Made by a program: the position numbers and the translations under genes. From contig MSJI02000925.1 in the NCBI GenBank assembly GCA_001931905.2, forward strand, positions 1 through 64,000: a DNA stretch of 64,000 nt, in the 5' to 3' direction. Position 1 is the first letter of the stretch, and each line of letters opens with the position of its first letter. Shown piece by piece: positions 41,209 through 51,894 of the stretch. The stretch is from Cladosporium sp. IMV 00045. Taxonomy: Eukaryota; Ascomycota; Dothideomycetes; Cladosporiales; Cladosporiaceae. Below the pieces are notes generated by a model. The model was not told the DNA's origin and did not search any database. It saw only the letters and a list, made by a program, of their open reading frames with translations.

Positions 41209-42936
41209 CTATCTCCAATTCGGGTTCGGCGGACCACCACCGCCATACCCACCACCTCCATGCTGCTGCTGGCCATACCCGTCATGTGACTGCTGGCCAC
41301 CGCCATATCCGCCCTGAGGAGGCTGACCGTAACCACCTTGAGGTTGCTGGCCGTAGCCGCCTTGCTGTGCCTGGCCGTAACCACCCGGTCCACCTGGAGC
41401 ACCGCCGCCGTATCCGCCTTGAGGGAATCCTCCCTGCGAACCACCGCCGTGGCTTTGCTGCCCGTATGAAGAACCGCCGGGCGGGTTGTACGAGCCGGTC
41501 TGAGGGCCGTAGCCTTGCGAAGGAGCGCCGGATTGGGAGCCGTAGCCGTGTGATGCCGAGCCAGAGGGCTGGTAGGAGCTCGGGGGCGCGGAGCCAGAGT
41601 ATGTGCCGCTCGAGCCGCCGCCTGAAGAGTAGCCGTAGCCTCCTGAGCTGTTGTTCGGCTTGTCGCCGCCGATACGGCCGCCGGTCAGGTTGCTGAGGAA
41701 GCCACTGGCGCCGTGTCCTTGGTTTTGGTCGGAGTGGTGCTGAGCTGCTGCCGCCGCCGTACTGGGTGTTGTGACTGCTTCCCCCGTAGCCTTGGTTCTG
41801 GTTTGAGCCTTGGTAGTTGTTGCCACCTGATTGATGGCTTCCACCTGAAGAGCTGCTCCCACCGAGGAACTGATTCGCAAGGCCGCTGAGTCCACCGGAA
41901 GAACCACTCGAGTGCTGTTGCTGCTGTTGCTGCTGGTTGTGGTTGTTGCTGTTTCCTCCAAGAAATTGGTTTGCGAGTCCACTCAGACCGCCCGAAGAGC
42001 CATGCTGCTGTTGCTGATGATGTTGCTGGTTATTGTTGCTTCCGCCGAGGAACGACTGCGCCAGCCCTCCAAGACCAGAAGAACCGCTCGAATTGTTGTG
42101 GTTGCCGCTGCTGCTGTTCCCACTGCCGAGGAACGACGACGCCAGGCCTCCGAGCCCAGAGGAGTTCGAGTTCGAGCTCGACTTGCCGCCGAATCCAGTG
42201 GCCATCTTGAAAGCCTCAGTCTGTTGTACCATTCATCAGCAACCCAGTCCAAAGCCACTCCAACAATCTCCCGAACCCATATCGTTCAAAACCAACCTTG
42301 AACCCTCTATCACCCTCCTGCGCCCCCTCCGGCCCATTGTTGCCGTAATTATTCCCCTGATCATTCCCATAGCTGTTCCCGCCATAGTTGTTCCCGCCAT
42401 ATCCTCCATCTCCATAACCATTCCCGCCGCGATCACCCTGACCGGCGGGCTTCGAGAATGGGTCCGACATTTGCTGCGGTGTGCCTCCGGGCGTGGGGAC
42501 GTGAGGAGCAGCAGCGGTGGGGACTTCCCAGGTCGATTCGCCGGTGCTGATCTGGACGAAGTAGTACTTGCGAGATCTGCCGTGCGGAAACTGTTAGAAT
42601 GGGATGATGTCTTTTCGATGATGTATCGTTGCCAGAAGAAGAAGCGAGAGGGCTTACTTGTTATCCCACTGCGCGATCCTTTAAGAAGTAGTCGCCAAGT
42701 CAGCGCCAAGGCCCAATGTCTCACACTCAGAGTTGTGTAAACGTGGTTGGAAAGTATATGGAGGGAGGATGTTGCTACACGCAAGATTGCGGATTGCTTT
42801 GTCAAGAGGGGAAGGGAGAGAGAGAGGCAGGTCAGGTATGTGATGGTGGAGGGCTGGTGATGAAGACGCACCACCCGGGAGGTAGACTCGGCGGGGCAAA
42901 ACTTGGGCCGGCGTCTGGTGTCGTCGGCTCCGCCAT
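41209..42936 (-). CDS. WW-domain protein with LxGLAxxFLG repeats and Gly/Tyr/Gln-rich tail; apparent frameshift
   Basis: Exons 42936-42872, 42678-42658 (21-nt microexon), 42576-42297 and 42220-41209; phases agree. The first three build one WW domain: LPPGW, IAQWDNK, SRKYYFV and STWEVP, with both Trp and the Tyr-Tyr-Phe core. A Gly/Asn-rich linker follows, then four repeats of about 25-30 residues (LGGLASSFLG, LGGLAQSFLG, LSGLANQFLG twice) separated by Asn/Gln/Ser tracts, and a C-terminal GYGQ/GGYG low-complexity region. At about 41743 the frame shifts by one base within a GGC/AGC-rich run; the conserved tail continues in the next frame. WW domains bind Pro-rich ligands. The tail resembles prion-like, condensate-forming regions. 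No established function known to me. Confidence 0.75.
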
Positions 42937-43864
42937 GGTTGAGGTATGTGACGTTTTCGCTCTTTGTCGATGCGAGGTGCGTGCGCGCAAGTAAAAGTCG
43001 AGATCGGTCGGGCTGAGTAGGTAGTAGCGTGCGCAGACGGGGAGGCGGTGTTGTATTATAGTACTGTGCTGCGGTTGCGCGCTCTCGGCGTCGTTCCGAT
43101 GTTCACCAAAGCGGATCTCTTGTGGGAGGGAGTGGGGCAGAGGAAGGATGCCAGAGATGGGGGATTCGTGATAGGCAAAGGCCACTTCTTGGGACTTGTT
43201 AAAGAGCGAGGGAGCTGGGTCAAGGGTGGTGAATTCGGGCAAAAGAAGGGCGGTCTTTTTTTGGTCTGTCTCGGGTGAGGTAGATACCTAACATCATGTA
43301 GCTACAAATTGGCGCACGCGCTACGCACCGTATGTGGCGGCTGGCGGTAGTTGCTTGCTTGCCTTTCTCTGTTTGCTGACCAGAGCTGCAGCCAGTGGGC
43401 AGCTGGACTCCGTGGCTGTGTACGGTAAGGCCATGCCATCCACGCGCTTTAGGTCCCTCCGGCCGCATGCCACCCTATCTCGCGCCAATTTGATCCTTAG
43501 GGTTTGGCCAGAGTACCCAAGTGGATCGACAGTCAAAAGAGTAGGTGGCTGAGCGTGGTAGATATCTCACCGACTTGATTTTGCCTATCAAAACTCGAGA
43601 CCTGACATTCACAGTATACCCCTACACGCATGTCTTGTTTCAAACCAAAAACAGGAAAAAATTGTAGCTCTTTCATTGCACTGAATTTGTAGTGGGGGAA
43701 ATTCGCTTTCGATTAAAAAGGCATTTTGCATCAAAGAAAAGACAAACGTTTACTGCGTCTTGCAGTATCAGTATCAGTACCCTAGTAAAGCCCTGCGCCT
43801 GGCCAATAACATAATTTTCTCTCGCTCAACAAGAAACTCTCCATCTCGCGCGCTCGCTACACAT
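42937..43864. other. intergenic region, WW-gene promoter / tubulin 3' flank
   Basis: About 930 bp. The part just after the tubulin stop is A/T-rich, as expected for a 3' flank. No supported gene. Confidence 0.55.
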
Positions 43865-45611
43865 CTAGTACTCGGCGTCAAGACCCTCCTCGCCCTCAGC
43901 AGAGTCGGCGGCGACCTCCTCGTAGTCGCGCTCGAGCGCGGCAAGGTCCTCGCGGGCCTCGGAGAACTCGCCCTCCTCCATACCCTCGCCGACGTACCAG
44001 TGGACGAAAGCACGCTTGCTGTACATGAGGTCGAACTTGTGGGAAAGAGCAGACCAGGCCTCGGCAATGGCGGTGGTGTTGGAGAGCATGCAGACGGCGC
44101 GGTTGACCTTGGCGAGGTCGCCGTTGGGCACGTTCATCGGCGGCTGGTAGCAGATACCGAGCTTGAAACCAGTCGGGCACCAGTCGACGAACTGGATGGT
44201 GCGCTTGGTCTTGAGGGTGGCGACGGCGGCGTGAGTGTCCTTGGGGACAACGTCACCGCGGTAAAGCAAGCAGGTGGCCATGTACTTGCCGTTGCGCGGG
44301 TCACACTTGACCATCTGGTTGTTGGGCTCGAAGCAGGCCATGGAGATCTCCTGGACGCTGTTGGCCTCGTGGGCGGCCTTGGCGGCGGAGACGATCGGGG
44401 CGTAGGCGACGAGAGGGAAGTGGATGCGGGGGTACGGGACCAGGTTAGTCTGGAACTCGTTCAAGTCGACGTTGAGGGAACCGTCGAAGCGGAGGGAGGC
44501 GGTGATGGAGGAGACGACTGAAAGAATGATGTTAGTCCTGCTTGCTTGCGATTCTGGAAAATCAGCATGTACATACCCTGAGCGATCAGGCGGTTCAGGT
44601 TCTCGTAGTTGGGGCGCTCGATGCCGAGGTTGCGACGGCAGATGTCGTAGATGGCCTCGTTGTCGACCATGAAGGAGCAGTCGCTGTGCTCGAGAGTGGT
44701 GTGGGTGGTGAGGATGGAGTTGTAGGGCTCAACGACGGAGGTGGCGACCTGAGGAGCAGGGTAGACGCAGAACTCGAGCTTGCACTTCTTGCCGTAGTCG
44801 ACGGACAGACGCTCCATGAGGAGAGCACCGAAACCAGAGCCGGTACCACCACCGAAGGAGTGGAAGACGAGGAAACCCTGGAGACCAGAGCAGTTGTCGG
44901 CGACGTGGCGGACCTTGTCGAGGACCTGGTCAATGAGCTCCTTGCCGACGGTGTAGTGGCCACGAGCGTAGTTGTTGGAGGCATCCTCCTTGCCGGTGAT
45001 CATCTGCTCGGGGTGGAAGAGAGAGCGGTAAGGACCGGTGCGGACCTCGTCGACGACATTGGGCTCGAGATCGCAGTAGATGGTACGCGGGACGTACTTG
45101 CCCTGGCCTAGTTTTCTCGTGTTAGATCCGTGTTCGCATGTTCGACGGTCGAGGGCGGGCTAGATGTTGCATACCAGTCTCGGAGAAGAAAGTGGAGAAA
45201 CCCTGGTCGTCGCTGACGGCCTTGCGCTCCTCAGTGAGGAAACCATCGGGCTGCATTGAGTTAGCCATTTGCCGTCCATTCAAATCGTTGCGGCATTTCT
45301 ACTGACCTGGATACCGTGCTCGAGGCAGTAGAGCTGCAAATCCGTCGGTCAGCATTTGTCCCCTGAGGCTGCCATGTGTGGTGCCATGTTTTCCCGCATT
45401 TCCACCTCATGCCTTGCCATTGCAAGCTCTTCCGGACAGCAGACTAACCTCCCAGCAGCTGTTGGCGATTTGGCAACCGGCCTGGCCGACTATACGCGTG
45501 AACAGTCAGTACAGATTCAGTGTTTCGTCTTCGCCCAGGAAGGCGGTCAAGGCGCGTGGGGCACAGGGATTTAGGGGTAAACATACCGTTCAAGCTGATG
45601 ACTTCACGCAT
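43865..45611 (-). CDS. Alpha-tubulin
   Basis: Six exons give exactly 450 residues: 45611-45587 (MREVISLN), 45489-45449 ([14 protein letters not shown]), 45333-45307 (LYCLEHGIQ), 45250-45175, 45107-44577 and 44517-43865. The GTP-binding signature GGGTGSGFG is in exon 5. The M-loop/H10 region and the acidic C-terminus ending EEGLDAEY with a terminal tyrosine are in the last exon. Small 5' exons are typical of filamentous-fungal tubulin genes. It polymerises with beta-tubulin into microtubules. The N-site GTP activator Glu region (GYP..., [13 protein letters not shown]) is intact. Whether this is the vegetative (TubA) or the alternative isotype cannot be told from one copy. Confidence 0.96.
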
Positions 45612-46249
45612 GGTCGCGGCTTGCCTGTGATTGTTGTGTTGAGGATGATGGTGTGTGGTGGAGGAGGTCGCGGAGGACTCGGTGGCGTGAGGGGAGGGAG
45701 TTGGGTGATGGATGAGGTGGGTGTGCAAGTTGCAGAGGGCGCGAGGTGTTTACTCTGCGTGGTCCGTGGGGAGGACGGATGGGCTGCTTGCAAAGATGGC
45801 TTCGTTTGTTGTGGGCGCGCGGAAGTCTGGCGGTAGCGCCTTTTCCGTGAGGGCGAATCCCAGTCGCTCTTGGCTGGCCGTGGTGGGGCAGACTGCTGCT
45901 TCTCGCCCAATCACGGCGTGTGGAGGGGCTCTCGCTGGCTGCTCGGGTGCTGCTTGCCCGCCGTGTTGTTCACTCACTACTAACCACTGGCAAGAGGCGG
46001 TCGCCGTCAACAAACACTACTACTGGGGTACTTGTCGGCTTGTAGTGAGAGGGTGATAAGACGATCAAGTAGAATGAACCGATGTGACTAGGTTGTGATA
46101 ACCACACCGGCGACAGGACTGTCAAAGAAATCTGCCCGCAAATCACGTGCCCATCTCAACTGATAGATAGACCTCTCCCTCTCTCCATACCATCAACCAG
46201 CTGCGTAGCCACTCCTTACAGCGCGACATCCCTTCCGCCACCCACCACA
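45612..46249. other. divergent promoter alpha-tubulin / membrane-protein gene
   Basis: This 638-bp stretch separates divergent starts. A pyrimidine-rich patch (about 46169-46190) precedes the plus-strand gene. No coding sequence seen. Confidence 0.5.
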
Positions 46250-46998
46250 ATGAAGCTGCCTGTCAGCCTCAGCTGTCTATTCGCCCTGCTGGTAGCCTCA
46301 GTGATTGCAAACACCGAAAAGGCCATCTTCACTGCACCCGCAGCCGTCGCTTTCACCGACGATAATCCCAGCCTCGACGTGCTACAACTCCAATCGCTCA
46401 CCCACAACGGATCTAGCCTAAGGACCGCACTGAACGTTGTATTTCCTACTGCAGACACGCCACAAGGATCGGATCATTGGTTCCTACTCAGAGATCTCAA
46501 CCCGCACCAGAGATACGAGCTGCGTGTCTGCTGGGCGGCAATCGTATGTATATTCCACTCGATGACTTTCAACTCGACTCCTCTGGCAGTCCATTAACAA
46601 CTCAGCAGCAACCCACCGAGTTCTGGCTGGACACATACACCATTTCCGAGGTCTTCGACACCCCAACTCTGATCCAAAATCTCGCTGAGTACGCCGAGAA
46701 CGGTGAAAGGCGACGACCAGAGGCAGCCCAGTCATCAAGCCTGCAACGAGAAAGCCTTCTATTCTTGCACGTGAGAGCGGCAGCAGACTTCTTCACCACC
46801 GACAAGCAGTTGATGTCAAACCCGCCGCCCGTGGATGTCGACATCATTCTCGATCCTTACGTTTTCAACATCTTCCCGAAATCTCTTGGGCCGACTGCTG
46901 CCTACATCGTTATCCTTGCCATCGGCGCCTGGCTGGTGTCAGGATACGTTTGGAGATTCCTGCAAAGCATTGCCGCCGAGAAATCTCACAAAGAGTGA
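46250..46998 (+). CDS. secretory-pathway single-pass membrane protein, conserved fungal family
   Basis: Exon 1 is 46250-46543; the intron from 46544 has GTATGT and ends at a tandem acceptor (46604-46608), so exon 2 starts at 46606 or 46609. The protein is 227-228 residues. It has an N-terminal signal peptide (MKLPVSLSCLFALLVASVIA), a luminal beta-rich body with LRDLNPHQRYELRVCWAA and EFWLDTY, then one transmembrane helix near the C-terminus (AAYIVILAIGAWLVSGYVW) and a short Lys-containing tail. The topology suggests an ER type I protein. I recognise it as a conserved Pezizomycotina protein but cannot name a function; a PIG-X/Pbn1-like role is possible but unproven. Confidence 0.72.
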
Positions 46999-47067
46999 GC
47001 AGGATCGGCAAATTGATGAGAACCACATTCGCCACCTCAAAATCGTCGACCCTCGCTACTCCGCGTC

Positions 47068-47547
47068 ATGGACGTGCCAGATGAAGTAGTGACCCAAGAC
47101 CCATCTCCAAACTCACAACCCGACCGCGCCTCCCAAACCCCAGCACCCACCCCACCAACCCAACCCTCCCGACCCCAACACCCCTTCTACACTCTCCCGC
47201 CCGAACTAATCCTCGACATCGTCGACCTCCTCCCTCCCGAATCCTTCATCAACTTCGCCTTCGCCAATTACCCCTTACTGCACGCCAACGGCCTGGCGCC
47301 CGCTCTCTCGCGCGGCCGCATCGCCTACATCACCAACAACACCCGCATCCCGGCTCTGTTCCCCCTGTTCAGAATGCCCGCGGAGATAACGCTGCACATC
47401 ATGCGGAACTTGAAACCGATCGATATCATGCGGTTTGTTCTTGCTAATTATCAGGACTTGGCGAGGCAGGGGATCACGCCGCCGCTGGCGGAGGTGACTT
47501 TGCGTCAATTGAGGAGTGCTGTTGGGGCGGGGTTGGGGATGGGGTGA
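47068..47547 (+). CDS. small protein with two F-box-like motifs
   Basis: 159 residues from ATG 47068, 69 bp after the preceding gene on the same strand. A Pro/Gln/Ser-rich N-terminus of about 45 residues precedes two similar motifs: LPPELILDIVDLLPPESFINFAFANY and, about 60 residues later, MPAEITLHIMRNLKPIDIMRFVLANY. Each has the LP-E-I/L-L-x-I-hydrophobic pattern of an F-box. Tandem F-box-like units without a substrate domain occur in many fungal hypothetical proteins. An SCF ubiquitin-ligase role is inference. Confidence 0.6.
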   Translation: MDVPDEVVTQDPSPNSQPDRASQTPAPTPPTQPSRPQHPFYTLPPELILDIVDLLPPESFINFAFANYPLLHANGLAPALSRGRIAYITNNTRIPALFPLFRMPAEITLHIMRNLKPIDIMRFVLANYQDLARQGITPPLAEVTLRQLRSAVGAGLGMG

Positions 47548-48050
47548 GAGGGGAGGAGGCGCATGGGGGAGTTCTCATGTCATGGCGATGATTGTGAGGA
47601 CGAAGAAGCTCGCAGTAATCTCCACAGGGCCGTACTCAAGGCTTGCGACACTAACAAACCGCCGTAAACGAGTTTCGTATGGCAGAAAGCTTGCTTAGCC
47701 AGTAGCTAGCCAGTGCAGCCCGACTCACGTGCCATGCAAATGGACGACCACTTCACGAAATAAAAGAAACAAACAATCAAGCCTATAATCGGCTCTGAAC
47801 CAGTTGTCCCAGCAAGGAAAAATTCCATGACCTAGGATGTCCAATTCTCCGTTGGCTCAACAATGATTCGCCACAGCATCTCCCTCGCCCGCCAACACCC
47901 ATCCCCAACCACCAACCCTCAACCAACAAACAAAACAAACAAATACAATTCCCATCCATCTCCCAACCCACAATGAACAAGTTTCTCAATCTCCTCACAA
48001 CCAGCATCCCTCTTCGCACGCACGTATATGCCCTCAAGTCTCGTGTCCCA
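47548..48050. other. convergent 3' region, F-box-like gene / SDHC-like gene
   Basis: No coding potential seen. A C/A-rich tract from about 47880 to 47975 lies in the 3' flank of the minus-strand gene. Confidence 0.5.
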
Positions 48051-48769
48051 TCAAACCCACCAGACCAACCCCCCCGCTCCCCCAACCGAAGCAAGCACAA
48101 CCCCCCATCCCGTCCCCGCCACCATCCCCTTCCCCATCCCCCTCGCAAACCCCCACCCCAGCACCCTCAAAGAATTAAGTCCATGAAACAAGCCCACCCA
48201 CGCCACCGCTCCTTTCACCAACGCCTTGCTCAGACCCGACAAACCCGCAAAAGACGCTGCCATCGAGGCTGTGGAGAGGTCCAGGGGGGAGAAGAGGTAG
48301 AGCAGCGGGAAGAGGTAGAAGGCCCCGCTCAGGAGGAGGCCGGTGTTGCGCATTAGGACCGAGAGGACGGAGGTTATTTGCGGCTTGTAGATGAGGAGGT
48401 GAGGGGAGAGGGGGCGGTGGAGGCGTTGGGTCGGGAGGAGGGTGGTGGGGTGTTGGGTTTGTTTTGAAGTGAGGTCGGGGGCAGAATGGGTGGTGGTGGG
48501 GGTTTTGGTGCCGGTGCTGGTGCTTTTGTCGCGGTTGGGGGGTTGGAGGGTTGTTGTTATTGTTGTTGTTGGTCCTGCTTTGAGGGCGAGTTTTGAGAAG
48601 GTTGGAAGGCGGTGGGCGGATCTATGGGTGATGTGCCATGCTGTAGTGGGTGGGAAGCTCAGGGCCAGGCCTGTTGGATGTGCACTGTCGTGGTTAGTCG
48701 AGGTGAATCTTCTTTGCTCTTTGTTCACGCAGGGTATTGTGTCTCACCTCTGCGAGTGAGATGGGCCAT
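48051..48769 (-). CDS. divergent succinate dehydrogenase cytochrome b subunit (SDHC/Sdh3-like)
   Basis: Exon 1 is 48769-48748 (MAHLTRR), a 77-bp intron (48747-48671) has GTGAGA, CTAAC and ACAG, and exon 2 is 48670-48051; 213 residues. The N-terminus is basic and Ser/Thr-rich, like a mitochondrial presequence. Then come the family signature RPLSPHLLIYKPQ, SVLSVLMRNTG and three hydrophobic segments. The heme-ligand region reads FHGLNSLRVLGWG. The usual fungal pattern is H-x2-N-G-x-R-H-L-x-W-D, so the first His is kept but the RH and the final D are changed. This suggests a diverged paralogue rather than the housekeeping subunit. It should sit in the inner mitochondrial membrane with complex II. 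Confidence 0.75.
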
Positions 48770-49240
48770 GTTGACGGACAGACAAGGTCGGTTCGTCGAA
48801 TGACAAAGTTTCCGGTGGATGATCGATCGAAGTAGGAAACGTGGATGAGTACAAAGATATGCAAGTTGTATCGCCTGCTCTTACGTGCAGAAGGTAGCGT
48901 GTTCCTTAAGTTTAACCTATTTCACTCTTGGAGCTCTTTGCTCGGAAATAAGGCATTCTGCCTGCGAGCGCGGACGGGAATGTTCACAATGGTTCTAGAA
49001 TCAACCAATCGAACAGTACATTGCACTGCTTCACCATTCCTTCAAGACAAATCGTCACTTCTGATTGGAGTTTGTGATTCCTTCGCTGTGAAGTTAGGGC
49101 GGGGATATGCGGAGGAAGCGGAGTGGTGAGGATCGCATGCCATATGCAAGACTAGATATGGGGGCCAACGTCAACTTCAAACCAAGCGACAATCCGATGT
49201 AAAGTCCACCCTTTCCTTTCTTTCTTTTTCTTTTGCCTTT
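48770..49240. other. intergenic region, SDHC-like promoter / regulator 3' flank
   Basis: 470 bp; a pyrimidine-rich tract at 49212-49240 borders the regulator's stop. No gene supported. Confidence 0.5.
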
Positions 49241-51279
49241 CTACAAACTTGGCGCCCCCCAATCCACATTTCCCAAATCATCCAAGAAAGACAAATCCTC
49301 CAAATTCACCGGATAGTTCGGATCGAGATACGTGCCGAAAATGTCATCAATACCCTCAAACAGCCCCTGCCCGACGACATCGCCCTGCGAATTCAGCGTC
49401 CCCACCGCGTCAGCCTGACCGACGGGCTCCGCTGCATTTCGAGACGTGATAGTGGGCAGAGTGTCGACGTCCGTGTTCTTCTGGCCGTCGATGACGGGCT
49501 CGCCATCATCGCGACAGGCACTTGCAAAACCGGCGAGGAGACGCTGGTCTTTGGATGGGCGCTGGATCCGGAAGGGAGAGAGGTCGGGAGCGCGGCGGAG
49601 TTCGTCGAGAACTCTCTGGGCGAGGATGGCCATGGCGTCGGCGGACGACCAGGTTCGGCGCAGCTCGTGGAGGGTCGTGCAGCAGGACTCGAAATCTATG
49701 CGCGCGTCTTCTTGTTGGTGCCGGAGTTGGTCCTGGCGCAGGCGTTGATAGAAGACTGACAGGGCGAGGGAGATGGCGTAGGGTAGTATGGGCAAGGCGT
49801 GCAAGGTGCCGAGGCGTTCTGGCCTCATTAGGCGGGTGACTTGGATGGCTGCTAGACTTTGCCGCACGTATGATGGGGTGGTGGCGCTTTGGACGTCGCG
49901 AATACCCTTAGATCGGTGCGAAAGTATGGCGGTGACAAGGTATGCAATGTGCAAAGTCGCCAATAAAGTTGGTGGCAATGTCCATCCTTGCAGCTCATCA
50001 ATGATCTCCTCGAAACCAGGGAAGACCTCTTCCCATCCAGTTATGGTAGGAGGATTACCGGGGCGATAGAACCCGATCACGTCGTTCATGATATGTGCGA
50101 TCTTGAGCAGAATCTCAAAGGCAGGATACTCACTCTCTCCTTTTTCGAAAGGCTCGATGGCGATATCGTGGTCAGCCATGATGATGGGTCTTCCATTGAT
50201 GGCAGCATTGAATCGATCAAGCGTCCAGATGACCCAGAACAGCAACTTCATAGGCCTAGTGCTCCTAGTTGGAAGACTAGATTGCTGCCCAAGATGCAAG
50301 CCAAGCGTTTGGCAATGATGCATCGCCTGTGTCACAAACAGCGAAGCATCCTCAGCTCCCTCTGGTCCTTCGATGTGAAAAGACATGAGTGCATTCATTC
50401 GAATCAGCGTTAGCCTGTCATAGCGACTAGACGTAGCAAGTGCGGTCTTGACAGAATTCTGCAAGTTGCTGCAAAAGTCTCTTGGTGCAACATAAGGTTC
50501 CGTATCTGGGGTGCGCAAGAAAGGCTCTGCTTCCTTGTCCTTTGCCGCGACCAGGCAAATTGCGTGGACATACGGTTCAGGTACAGCGCCTGCAGCATAC
50601 GCCTCTCGGAACTCCACCTCGTCAATGAAGGGAAGCATGGGATGAAGCCTGCGAAAGAATACGTCCACCAAGCCTGCCATCTGCGAGGATTGAGGTCTTG
50701 GAAGATTGCGCACACCATTGGCGGCGGATGAAGAGTGCGCGTCGTTTGCAGTTCCAGCATTTGCCGCATCTCTGACTCTGATGAGTTCATTCCATTCCTG
50801 CCTATCGACCCAGACGCCGACGTTAGTCAAAGCCTTTGCGCCTGGATGTTTCTGATGAGAGGGGTTGCGCTCCAGAAAACCGGCTTCTGGGTGTAAATCA
50901 CTAATGAACTGCTGGGCCGTAGAGTCCATCAACGCGGACAGTGACATCCTTCGCTGAGTGCCTTTCCGGGTGTTGCTTTGCAGGACGCCATTGTTCAGAC
51001 CGTGTGGAGTGGCGTTGTCACCAGAAAAAGCTGGAGAGGTGTTTTCAGTATGCCTCGAGCCTTCAGTGGCAGGAGTGTCTGCATCCGTCCGGCTGGGGTT
51101 TCTTTCCACAGCAAAGTGGACACATCGTTTCTGGAGGTTGAGGTCAGCATCATTCCTACACGTACTTGACTCAACATGGTCATCCATACCTTGCGAGAGC
51201 GACACGTATCACACGCTTTCGCCAGTCGCCGGCGCTTGGGCCCATCTCCCGCAAATTGCGAGACAAATGTATAGTCCAT
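49241..51279 (-). CDS. fungal Zn-cluster-type transcription factor
   Basis: Exon 1 (51279-51190) and exon 2 (51130-49241) join across a 59-bp intron (51189-51131) in phase 0; 659 residues. A basic stretch PKRRRLAKACDTCRSRK is completed by KRC in exon 2, giving C-x2-C-x6-C. The following 30 residues contain none of the other three cysteines of a normal Zn2Cys6 cluster, so the DNA-binding unit is incomplete or atypical. Residues from about 165 match the fungal-specific regulatory domain: VDVFFRRLHPMLPFIDE, then a helical body with LLFWVIWTLDRFNAAINGRP. The acidic C-terminus (LEDLSFLDDLG) could be an activation region. The divergent reductase gene 615 bp away is a candidate target. Confidence 0.8.
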
Positions 51280-51894
51280 GATATCAGGTCTGCCTCGCTA
51301 ATACCAAGAAATACCCTGTGAAGTGGGTCAGGCAGCATGAGGTGTAAGTGAGAGCCGGTATCGGTAGTGTGCTGTAGGTTGTCTGGCGCTAGGACTGGCG
51401 TGGATGCTTCCCCAGGGCACAACCCCAGAGGTCGGGGTCCCAGACAAACGCCGTAATGTTTTCGTGACAATGTCCGTCCGGGTGGCTGTGAGTTGAGGCG
51501 ATCTATGTTATTGGATGCCCACGGAAGCAACCATGCCATGGAAGATCGATGAGTACAAGTTGCCCTGTCCTGCAAAAACCCCACGTCGACGTCGTTTGGG
51601 TGCGTCGTCGCAGGTGCCTAGCTTGGCCGACCTCATTGGCCCTGCTAGTGGTGGACAACACCTGCCATTCGCATTTGCATATCTTGATATCATTTCTTCT
51701 TTCTGACTCTCCACTGATGATATCGCGAACAAGCTCCTCTTGATTTCAAGATCCGCCCAGAGATACCATGATAACCACGTAATCAAGCTGACAGTTGCCT
51801 TGCCTTGCCAAACATCACACCTCACTTTCCACAGTCCCCTGGAATCACGCCTCCACTCACCGACAATTACCATATCATTCGCAAGGAGACAAAA
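51280..51894. other. shared divergent promoter, regulator / NmrA-like gene
   Basis: 615 bp between two opposed start codons. No coding sequence in a conserved frame. Shared control is plausible from the arrangement only. Confidence 0.5.

Noticed and set aside
42236..42874. 212-codon minus-strand open frame near the WW gene
   Set aside because: It reads through the WW-gene introns in the wrong frame; the spliced WW exons explain the region.
43760..45111. Long plus-strand open frames opposite alpha-tubulin
   Set aside because: Val/Glu/Gly-rich shadows caused by strong codon bias of the tubulin exons.
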